Source of the DNA: Methylococcaceae bacterium NSP1-2
GTDB taxonomy: Bacteria > Pseudomonadota > Gammaproteobacteria > Methylococcales > Methylomonadaceae
DNA length: 5,364 bases
Direction: 5' to 3'
Assembly (NCBI GenBank): GCA_002256685.1
Contig: NQJH01000203.1
Span: 1-5,364 of the forward strand
Position numbers and translations under genes: made by a program. Of the stretch, positions 1 through 5,364 are shown in pieces. Within the stretch, counting starts at the first letter, position 1, and each line of letters opens with the position of its first letter. The notes beneath the pieces are model-generated. The model saw only the letters and a program-made list of their open reading frames with translations, did not search any database and was not told the origin of the DNA.

Positions 1-509
1 CGCCAGCCAGCCCCGCATCTGTGCAAACCCTGCTGATAACTCCCCCCACAATACCTCAGCACAAAAAAACCATTATCATACAAAAATTATTTGCCAATCG
101 TTATTCAGATCAAGGTGATGACACGATTGTAGATACCCAAACCAATTTACACTGGATGCGTTTTTCATTAGGGCAAGCATGGAATGGCAAAACCAACATC
201 ACCGAAGCCAAACGCTACACTTGGCAAGAAGCACTCAATGCCGCCGATGAACTCAATCAATCAGGTGGCTTTGCCGGTTACCAAGACTGGCGCGTCCCCA
301 GCATTGACGAATTAAAAACCATCGTCGAACGCGGCAAAAAACCCGCCATCAACCACACCATGTTCCCAGCTACCCCCCTGTCTATGTTTTGGTCTTGCTC
401 ATCCGCCACCAATGTCAATCATTCAGCATGGGCCGTTTATTTTTACGGAGGCAGTGCGTACTGGTATGGAAAAACCAGTTATTACTATGTGCGCTTGGTA
501 CGCAGTTAA
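1..509 (+). CDS. DUF1566 / Lcl C-terminal domain protein, 5'-partial
   Basis: The frame is open to the left edge (first whole codon at 3) and ends at TAA 507-509, so the N-terminus is probably outside the window. A GTG at 21 could start translation but has no ribosome binding site. The first ~35 residues are Pro/Thr/Ser/Lys-rich and look like a linker. The family pattern follows: RYSDQGDDTIVDTQTNLHWM, then a W-x-E-A-L helix, then DWRVPSIDELKTIVE, then the closing FWSCSS...AWAVYF-G...YVRLVRS. DUF1566 is a C-type-lectin-like or FGE-like fold often found at the C-terminus of multidomain surface or signalling proteins; its ligand cannot be inferred here. The last ~30 residues are crowded with Tyr, Ser and Gly at alternating positions, which recalls DGR target proteins. 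It stands 358 bp from the next gene and is probably not co-transcribed with it. The family call is firm; the function is unknown. Confidence 0.8.
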   Translation, partial: PASPASVQTLLITPPTIPQHKKTIIIQKLFANRYSDQGDDTIVDTQTNLHWMRFSLGQAWNGKTNITEAKRYTWQEALNAADELNQSGGFAGYQDWRVPSIDELKTIVERGKKPAINHTMFPATPLSMFWSCSSATNVNHSAWAVYFYGGSAYWYGKTSYYYVRLVRS

Positions 510-592
510 TAATGTTAAGCGGCAAATAGCCCTTTACTTGAAACCCAAATCGCCACTCTAATACCATAAAAATTCACCCTAAAAGCCCAAAG

Positions 593-626
593 TGTTGTGG
601 GTGCGAATTCATTCGCACCTACAACA
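593..626. repeat. REP-like 16-bp inverted repeat
   Basis: The left arm TGTTGTGGGTGCGAAT (593-608) pairs with the right arm ATTCGCACCTACAACA (611-626) across a 2-nt centre. The only non-Watson-Crick position is one G-T pair (599/620). No T-run follows on either side, so it is a poor intrinsic terminator. Its compact form and intergenic position fit a REP/RAYT-type dispersed palindrome. That family identity is inference, because only one copy is visible here. Confidence 0.75.
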
Positions 627-672
627 TACACAAGTGCTTAACTTAATAGCAGTGACGGAGCGCGAGAATGCT

Positions 673-694
673 GGAGTAAAATAGCTTTAGCTAT
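673..694. repeat. diverged copy of the AATAGCTTYAGCTAT palindrome
   Basis: Positions 673-694 match 3725-3746, part of the long palindrome beyond the triad, at 19 of 22 bases. The matching parts are GGAGT, two differing bases, then AATAGCTTTAGCTAT against AATAGCTTCAGCTAT. This copy keeps the small internal palindrome (AATAGCT/AGCTAT) but has lost the long second arm. It therefore looks like a decayed or half copy of the same element family, now on the upstream flank of the kinase operon. Confidence 0.55.
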
Positions 695-867
695 ATTAGC
701 TTCCTGAAAAAGAACGAGCGGCGGTGTATACCTATGAAACCTTTGAAGCGAACACAAAACTAAAGTCGCCGAAGTATGAGAAATATAAACCTAGGTTTGT
801 ACTCCAATCACTCAATGCTTACCATTACTTAAATTCAGATTAACAAAAAACGGGAGAATACTATTTC

Positions 868-2166
868 ATGAGTACTTTATTACAAAGCGAACAAATTATT
901 TACGGTGATTTAACGCAACAGTCTTATACCATCGATACTTTTTTAGGTGCGGGAACGCAGGGCGAAGTATATCGCGCTCATGCCAATGACAAAGCGGTGG
1001 CGATTAAATGGTATTTTCCGCATTACATTCAAAACGATCAACAACTCCATCAACGCCTAGAAAATGCGATTCGCAAAGGCAGTCCTGATAATAATTTTTT
1101 ATGGCCATTGGAATTAGTCACCCAACCAAATAATGCGGGTTTCGGTTATGTTATGCCATTACGCGCTGCCAATTTTAAAAGTATTGTCGATTTAATGCGC
1201 CGCCGTGCTGAACCCAGTTTTTACGCGCTGATTAGTGCCTGTTTGCAACTCTCAGAAAGTTTTTTACAGCTTCATGCGAAAGGCTTGTGCTACCGAGACA
1301 TCAATTTCAACAACGTATTTTTTGATCCGGATACCGGCGATATTCTGATTTGCGACAATGATAATGTGGATGTGAATGGCGCGACGGGGGCAATTAATGG
1401 CACGCCGCGTTTTATGGCTCCTGAATTAGTGCGCGGTGACGCGCCGCCGAATACCGAAAGTGATTTATTTTCGTTGTCGATTTTATTGTTCTATATGCTG
1501 ATGCTGCATCACCCGTTAGAAGGTAAAAAAGAAGCCAGTATTCGTTGTTTTGACCAATCAGCAATGAATCGGCTGTACGGGACAGAACCGCTGTTTATTT
1601 TTGATCCACAAGATAGCAGTAACGCGCCTGTCGTTGGTTTGCATGATAACGCACTGGTGTATTGGGCATTGTATCCGCAGTTTTTGCGTGATGTTTTTAC
1701 CCGTGCATTTACTACGGGTATTAAAGATCAACATGGACGTATTCGAGAAAATGAATGGCGGGTAATCTTGATTAATCTACGCGACAGTCTTTTTTATTGC
1801 CGCTGTGGTGGACAAAATTTTTATGACGCTGACACGGTAAAAAACTGCTGGGCGTGTAATAAAGCTTTGATTTACCCGCCACGGTTACGCATTAACAACA
1901 CCGTGGTGATGCTGAATCATGATACTAAACTGTATGCGCACCATACTGATCAAAGCCAAAAATTTAATTTTTCCACTCCGCAAGCGGCGGTTAATCGCCA
2001 TCCACAAGATCCGAATCGCTGGGGTTTACAAAATCTAAGCAATAACGCGTGGACAATTACCCTGCCTGATAACAGTGTTAAAATTGTTGATCCACAACGC
2101 TCGGTGAATTTAGCGGCGGGAATTAGCATTAATTTTGGTAATATCACGGCAGAAATTTGCGTTTAA
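868..2166 (+). CDS. Ser/Thr protein kinase with C-terminal zinc ribbon (TerY-P triad kinase)
   Basis: This 432-aa cytosolic kinase shows no membrane segment. The ATG at 868 is preceded by GGGAGA (852-857). Kinase motifs in order: glycine loop GAGTQGEV (27-34), VAIK with Lys47, catalytic loop YRDINFNN (142-149; Tyr replaces the His of HRD, with Asp144 and Asn149 kept), DND in place of DFG (163-165, Asp163 as metal ligand), GTPRFMAPE (178-186) and the subdomain IX Asp199. The catalytic residues are present, so activity is expected. After the kinase core lies a four-cysteine zinc ribbon (CxC at 311/313 and CxxC at 327/330), then a beta-rich tail (about 385-432) with the pattern AWTITLPD...V.L..GISINFG. 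The stop is 25 nt before the vWA gene, with a PP2C gene next. This kinase-vWA-PP2C set is the TerY-P triad described in comparative genomics of Ter stress systems. The substrate is unknown; the neighbouring vWA protein is a candidate by inference. Confidence 0.88.
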   Translation: MSTLLQSEQIIYGDLTQQSYTIDTFLGAGTQGEVYRAHANDKAVAIKWYFPHYIQNDQQLHQRLENAIRKGSPDNNFLWPLELVTQPNNAGFGYVMPLRAANFKSIVDLMRRRAEPSFYALISACLQLSESFLQLHAKGLCYRDINFNNVFFDPDTGDILICDNDNVDVNGATGAINGTPRFMAPELVRGDAPPNTESDLFSLSILLFYMLMLHHPLEGKKEASIRCFDQSAMNRLYGTEPLFIFDPQDSSNAPVVGLHDNALVYWALYPQFLRDVFTRAFTTGIKDQHGRIRENEWRVILINLRDSLFYCRCGGQNFYDADTVKNCWACNKALIYPPRLRINNTVVMLNHDTKLYAHHTDQSQKFNFSTPQAAVNRHPQDPNRWGLQNLSNNAWTITLPDNSVKIVDPQRSVNLAAGISINFGNITAEICV

Positions 2167-2191
2167 ACACCAACCACACACGGACACAACC

Positions 2192-2896
2192 ATGACAGAC
2201 ATTATTAAAAGACCCGGCGGCGCGATGGCGAATCGTCCGTTACATTTTTTTTGGCTAGCCGATTGTTCTGGCTCGATGTATGGCGAAAAAATAGAACAGC
2301 TCAATTATGCGATTCGTAACGCGATTAAACCCATGCAGGATGTGGCAGCGGATAATCCTAACGCTCAAGTGATGGTACGCGCGATTAAATTTTCCACAGG
2401 GGCGCAGTGGCATATTGCAGCGGCAACGCCCGTAGAAGAATTCAAATGGGATAATTTAACCGCCAATGGTGTCACCGATATGGGGCTGGCATTACAACTT
2501 GCCGCTGAACAATTAGACGTGAGCCAAATGCCTGAACGCTGTTTGCCGCCCGTGTTAGTGTTGGTGTCTGACGGTCAACCTACCGATGATTTTAATGCGG
2601 GTTTAGCCGCGTTAATGAGTAAACCGTGGGGCAAAAAATCGGTGCGTATCGGTATTGGTATTGGATCAGATGTCGATTTAGAGGTGTTACAAAAATTTAT
2701 CGGCAATCCTGAAGTGAAACCACTGCAAGCTAATAATGCCGAAGATTTAGTGAAATATATTCGCTGGGCTTCCACCGTGGTATTACAAGCGGCTTCTGCC
2801 CCTGCTAGCCAAGTCAAAGACCAAGTCAGCACTGGTGTTGTACCGATTCCACAAGCACCTACTGCATCCGATATTGATGCCGATGATGTGTGGTAA
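2192..2896 (+). CDS. TerY-like vWA domain protein
   Basis: This 234-aa soluble protein consists almost entirely of a von Willebrand factor A domain. The metal-ion-dependent adhesion site is visible as DCSGSM (Asp24, Ser26, Ser28), Thr95 in GVTDMG and Asp127 in SDGQPTDD. I chose ATG 2192 because MTDIIKRPGG followed by RPLHFFWLADCSGSM is how TerY-like proteins begin. An in-frame ATG at 2135 would add 19 unrelated residues and overlap the kinase. The upstream signal is weak (CGGA at 2181-2184), so translational coupling to the kinase 25 nt upstream is likely. The core ends near residue 204, followed by a flexible Pro/Ala/Val tail and an acidic end, DIDADDVW. In the triad this protein is thought to be a metal-dependent adaptor or phosphorylation target. 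No tellurite genes (terZABCDE) are in the window, so no role in tellurite resistance is claimed. Confidence 0.88.
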   Translation: MTDIIKRPGGAMANRPLHFFWLADCSGSMYGEKIEQLNYAIRNAIKPMQDVAADNPNAQVMVRAIKFSTGAQWHIAAATPVEEFKWDNLTANGVTDMGLALQLAAEQLDVSQMPERCLPPVLVLVSDGQPTDDFNAGLAALMSKPWGKKSVRIGIGIGSDVDLEVLQKFIGNPEVKPLQANNAEDLVKYIRWASTVVLQAASAPASQVKDQVSTGVVPIPQAPTASDIDADDVW

Positions 2897-2902
2897 ACAG
2901 CC

Positions 2903-3718
2903 ATGAATTGGCAAATAATAGGCGACAGTGTACGCGGCGCGTCACACAAGCGTAATGATAAGCCCAATCAAGATGCGTGGGCGTTTAGTCAAAACGACAC
3001 CTGCACTGTGCTGGCGGTTGCTGATGGTCACGGCAGTAGTAAACACACGCACAGTGAAATCGGTGCGCAATTAGCCGTACAAGCCGCGTTAGACTTGCTT
3101 AACGATTTTGCTCATGCTGACACGGGTGATAATTCACGGCAAATTAAACAAGCTGCCGATTATTTACCTAGCCAATTAGTGCAAGCATGGCGATTAGCGG
3201 TTGACGTGGCTGACAACGGAGAAACTGAAAACGCCAAAGACCGCTACAGTCTTTACGGCACAACACTACTAGCGGTATTAATCAGCGCAGATTACGCGCT
3301 GTATTTACAAATTGGTGATGGCGATTTATTGGTTTTAACGGCGGACGGGCAGACACAAAGCCCGTTGCCAAAAAATACCCATTTAATCGCCAATGAAACT
3401 TACTCGCTGTGTGAAGAAAAAGCGGTTTACCACGTCGAGTTAAACCTACAATTTTTTGACCATATTCCACAGCCTGCGCTGATTTTCCTAGCTACCGATG
3501 GTTATGCCAATTCATTCACCGATTCAAGCGATTTTCAGCAAGCCGTACAAGATTTTCAACAACAAATTGCCACACATGGCGCGGACAAAATTCAAAGCTG
3601 TTTAGCCGATTGGCTCAATGAAACCTCAGAACAAGGCAGTGGTGATGATGTCACAGTGGCGATGGTGTTGCCTACAGTTGTGGAAAACTTGGTGGATGTA
3701 CCGCTCAGTGAAGTGTAA
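2903..3718 (+). CDS. PP2C-family Ser/Thr phosphatase (TerY-P triad phosphatase)
   Basis: This 271-aa cytosolic phosphatase should remove phosphate from Ser/Thr using a two-metal centre. The metal-binding motifs are visible: NQD (Asp24), VADGHG (Asp41, Gly42), GTTLLAV (119-125), QIGDGDLLVL (136-145), LATDGY (Asp199) and GSGDDVT (Asp248, Asp249). All the acidic residues expected for an active PP2C are therefore present. There is no transmembrane segment and no regulatory domain beyond the catalytic one. The ATG at 2903 lies 6 nt after the vWA stop with no clear Shine-Dalgarno sequence, which suggests translational coupling. Its likely job is to reverse the action of the kinase two genes upstream, on the vWA protein or on a target recruited by it (inference). 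It is the last gene of the unit, with a long palindrome starting 4 bp after its stop. Confidence 0.88.
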   Translation: MNWQIIGDSVRGASHKRNDKPNQDAWAFSQNDTCTVLAVADGHGSSKHTHSEIGAQLAVQAALDLLNDFAHADTGDNSRQIKQAADYLPSQLVQAWRLAVDVADNGETENAKDRYSLYGTTLLAVLISADYALYLQIGDGDLLVLTADGQTQSPLPKNTHLIANETYSLCEEKAVYHVELNLQFFDHIPQPALIFLATDGYANSFTDSSDFQQAVQDFQQQIATHGADKIQSCLADWLNETSEQGSGDDVTVAMVLPTVVENLVDVPLSEV

Positions 3719-3722
3719 AACA

Positions 3723-3780
3723 CAGGAGTCCAATAGCTTCAGCTATTGGCTAGAAAATAGCTGAAGCTATTGGACTCCTG
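3723..3780. repeat. perfect 25-bp inverted repeat with nested palindromes
   Basis: The left arm 3723-3747 (beginning CAGGAGTC) and the right arm 3756-3780 (ending GACTCCTG) are exact reverse complements around an 8-nt centre, GGCTAGAA. Each arm also contains its own palindrome: CCAATAGCT-TC-AGCTATTGG at 3730-3749 and AATAGCT-GA-AGCTATT at 3756-3771. One long hairpin or two short ones can therefore form. It starts 4 bp after the phosphatase stop. No T-tract follows on the + strand, so a classical terminator is unlikely, though mRNA 3'-end protection is possible. I see no target-site duplication. A diverged partial copy lies at 673-694, so a dispersed MITE/REP-like element is the best reading. 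Confidence 0.85.
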
Positions 3781-3857
3781 AGGCAATGACAGAGATTGTG
3801 GGAATGATGTAAACCGCATTGTGTAAATAAAAAAATATCAACAACGAGCATACTATT

Positions 3858-4713
3858 ATGATTATTAACGGTGTCACCATAGACGCAACTTTTGCGGAGG
3901 CTTTTCCAATGAAAGCTACCCGCGCCATTATTACCGCGCAAAATGAAAAATGGGCAATGATAGCCGCGCAAGCGATGACGGGGTTTGCGACTTCCGTTAT
4001 TGCCTGTGGCTGTGAAGCAGGGATTGAGCGAGTGTTAAGTCCCGATGAAACGCCAGACGGCAGAGCAGGGGTGTCAGTAATGATTTTTGCAATGGGCGGT
4101 AAGAGTCTTGCAAAACAACTGGAAACGAGGGCAGGGCAGTGTGTATTGACTTCGCCAACTTCGGGGTAAAAACCTGCGCTATTTTGGTGATGGTTTTCAA
4201 ATTGCCAAAAAAATATCAGGCAAGCGGTATTGGCGTATCCCCGTCATGGATGGCGAATTTTTAGCAGAAGCCACCACAGGACAAGTAGACGCAATCGGCG
4301 GCGGTAACTTTTTGGTATTAGCCACTTCGCAACCGCAAGCCTTGGCGGCGTGTGAAGCAGCGATTGAAGCCATGCGTCTTGTGCCGAATGTGATTATGCC
4401 GTTCCCCGGTGGCGTAGTGCGTTCGGGTTCTAAAGTCGGTTCAAAATATAAAACCTTGAATGCTTCGACCAATGACGCATTTTGCCCGACGCTAAAAGGC
4501 GCGACTAAAACCGATTTATCGCCTGATATTGAATCAGTGATGGAAATCGTGATTGATGGTTTAAGCAAAGAAGACATAGACAACGCTATGCGTGTCGGTA
4601 TGCAGGCGGTGTGTGATTTGGGCGCGGCACAGGGTATTCAACGCATCAGCGCGGGCAATTATGGCGGTAAATTAGGACCGTTTCACTTTCATTTACAGGA
4701 GATTATGGCATGA
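3858..4713 (+). pseudogene. fhcD: FhcD, formyltransferase subunit of the Fhc complex, broken by a frame-changing deletion
   Basis: FhcD is the bacterial counterpart of archaeal Ftr. It moves the formyl group between tetrahydromethanopterin and the methanofuran-type cofactor, and in the FhcABCD complex this feeds formate release. The N-terminal part (3858-4166, 103 codons) begins MIINGVTIDATFAEAFPMKA and runs through GFATSVIACGCEAGIER to QCVLTSPTSG, then meets TAA at 4167-4169. The sequence resumes in another frame at 4165 with GKNLRYFGDGF, then RYWRIPVMDGEF, IMPFPGGVVRSGSKVGSKYK and RISAGNYGGKLGPFHFHL, stopping at 4711-4713. From recalled family sequences about 15 residues are missing between PT and GKN, so the gap is roughly 41 nt, or another length of 3n+2. 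The two parts total 285 residues; the family is usually about 300. Both halves are otherwise well conserved, so the break is recent or an assembly or sequencing error. The first ATG in the second frame is at 4246; neither piece alone should be active. Confidence 0.85.
4697..4702 (+). promoter_or_regulatory. ribosome binding site of fhcC inside the fhcD end
   Basis: AGGAGA lies 7 nt before the fhcC ATG at 4710, inside the last codons of fhcD. It fixes the fhcC start and implies that fhcC can be translated on its own if ribosomes fail to cross the broken fhcD frame. A nearer ATG at 4705 is in the fhcD frame and reaches a stop after two codons. Confidence 0.7.
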
Positions 4714-5364
4714 GTGCGTTAACTTTTACTTTAAAGACTCAACCCGCGCAACGAGTGGATTTATCTCCGTTGGTGTGTCAGCGTTTGCAGGGTTTAAGTG
4801 TTGCCGATATTGCTGCGCTTGAACTGCACAGTGGCAAACGTAAGCTCCGTGTTGATGAATTATTCACTATCGAAGGCGCAGATGCTCAAAACATCGTCAT
4901 TAAAAACAGCATTGATAAACTGGATTTTATCGGTAAAGAATTGGAAGGCGGCTCGATTACGGTAGAAGGTGATGCAGGTGCGTATTTGGCTATGAGCATG
5001 AAGTCGGGCGAAATTAAAGTCTCTGGCAATGCTGGGCTGTATGCGGCGTGTGAAATGAAAAATGGTTATTTGGAAATTGCGGGTAATGTCGGTGATTTTT
5101 TAGGTGCGGCATTACCCGGTAATAAAATGGGCATGAAAGGCGGCACGATTTTAGTCAAAGGTAATGCAGGTGAGCGCGTTGGCGATCATTTACGCCGTGG
5201 TTTGATTTTAATCGAAGGCAATGCGGGCGATTATTGCGGTTCGCGCATGACAGCAGGAACGATTGCCGTCATGGGCAACACAGGCAGATATTTAGGTTAT
5301 GCGATGCGTCGCGGTACGTTATTACTATGGAACGCCCCGCAACTATCCGCCAGTTTCAATGATT
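4710..5364 (+). CDS. fhcC: FhcC, subunit C of the formyltransferase/hydrolase complex, 3'-partial
   Basis: The frame starts with ATG 4710, overlaps the fhcD stop as ATGA, and stays open to the window end (218 codons; the family is about 265-270, so roughly the last fifth is missing). The protein begins MSALTFTLKTQPAQRVDL. From about residue 60 it consists of repeated beta-helix turns with glycine signatures GDAGAYLA, GNAGLYAA, GNVGDFLG, GNAGERVG, GNAGDYCG and GNTGRYLG. This right-handed beta-helix is shared by formylmethanofuran dehydrogenase subunit C and the C-terminal domain of glutamate synthase. FhcC is a structural subunit of the cytosolic FhcABCD complex, which ends the tetrahydromethanopterin-dependent oxidation of formaldehyde to formate. 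The overlap with fhcD matches the usual fhcD-fhcC operon order. A lone GltB-like C domain is the alternative, but the fhcD neighbour argues strongly for FhcC. No frame damage is seen in the visible part. Confidence 0.9.
   Translation, partial: MSALTFTLKTQPAQRVDLSPLVCQRLQGLSVADIAALELHSGKRKLRVDELFTIEGADAQNIVIKNSIDKLDFIGKELEGGSITVEGDAGAYLAMSMKSGEIKVSGNAGLYAACEMKNGYLEIAGNVGDFLGAALPGNKMGMKGGTILVKGNAGERVGDHLRRGLILIEGNAGDYCGSRMTAGTIAVMGNTGRYLGYAMRRGTLLLWNAPQLSASFND

Larger units (their letters stand above)
510..867. other. intergenic region with repeats, no clear gene
   Basis: This 358-bp gap separates the DUF1566 gene from the kinase gene. It holds the hairpin at 593-626, the diverged palindrome at 673-694 and an open frame from 700 to a TAA at 841-843 that has no convincing start. 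The kinase promoter should lie in its right part. The best-spaced candidate is TTGTAC (797-802) and TACCAT (820-825) with a 17-bp spacer, but both boxes are poor and I do not call it. No tRNA, riboswitch or CRISPR pattern is visible. Confidence 0.6.

Noticed and set aside
734..763. Nine-codon ATG frame (MKPLKRTQN)
   Set aside because: It is too short, has no ribosome binding site, and shows no link to a regulated downstream gene.
797..825. Sigma-70 promoter TTGTAC-17-TACCAT before the kinase
   Set aside because: Spacing is right, but the boxes match consensus at only 3 and 4 of 6 positions, no better than chance in this AT-rich gap.
510..867. Search for a DGR template repeat next to the DUF1566 gene
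   Set aside because: No adenine-rich near-copy of the gene's 3' end is present, and no reverse transcriptase is encoded in the window.
2135..2191. Earlier in-frame ATG for the vWA gene, overlapping the kinase
   Set aside because: It would add 19 residues not seen in TerY-like proteins; MTDIIKRPGG at 2192 matches the family start.
2575..2967. 130-aa open frame on the minus strand
   Set aside because: It lies opposite the vWA and PP2C genes, has no recognisable domain, and is a by-product of their codon use.
3723..3780. Palindrome as a rho-independent terminator
   Set aside because: The + strand continues AGGCAATGAC without a T-run, and the only short T stretch is on the minus strand, where no gene ends.
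4197..4583. 128-aa open frame on the minus strand
   Set aside because: It is opposite the conserved C-terminal part of fhcD; the + strand reading matches the family closely.

Overview
The window looks like chromosomal DNA of a methylotrophic or C1-oxidising gammaproteobacterium with moderate GC. The evidence is the right-hand end, which encodes two subunits of the formyltransferase/hydrolase (Fhc) complex of the tetrahydromethanopterin-linked formaldehyde oxidation pathway. Palindromic intergenic repeats and a DUF1566 protein would fit Thiotrichales (Beggiatoa/Thiothrix-like) or Methylococcales. This placement is inference; nothing here fixes the genus.

Layout, all genes on the + strand. (1) 1-509: the C-terminal part of a DUF1566 (Lcl C-terminal type) protein whose N-terminus lies outside the window. 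Its last ~30 codons resemble the variable region of a diversity-generating retroelement (DGR) target. (2) 510-867: a 358-bp gap with a strong REP-like hairpin (593-626), a diverged copy of a second palindrome family (673-694) and a short open stretch that may be a gene remnant. (3) 868-3718: a compact three-gene unit of Ser/Thr protein kinase with zinc-ribbon tail, TerY-like vWA protein and PP2C phosphatase. This is the 'TerY-P triad' arrangement. (4) 3723-3780: a perfect 25-bp inverted repeat with an 8-nt centre, each arm itself palindromic, 4 bp after the phosphatase stop. (5) 3858-4713: fhcD, broken by a frame-changing internal deletion near 4160. (6) 4710 to the window end: the start of fhcC, overlapping the fhcD stop by ATGA.

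The triad genes are spaced 25 and 6 nt apart and probably form one operon. The kinase and phosphatase would write and erase phosphorylation, with the metal-binding vWA protein as adaptor or substrate. The unit lies directly upstream of fhcDC, and no fhcA or fhcB is seen before fhcD, so the triad and its palindrome may be an insertion into, or a junction beside, the C1 gene cluster. Points most worth a second look: the broken fhcD, the palindrome family shared by both flanks of the triad, the zinc-ribbon kinase of the triad, and the DGR-like C-terminus of the first protein.
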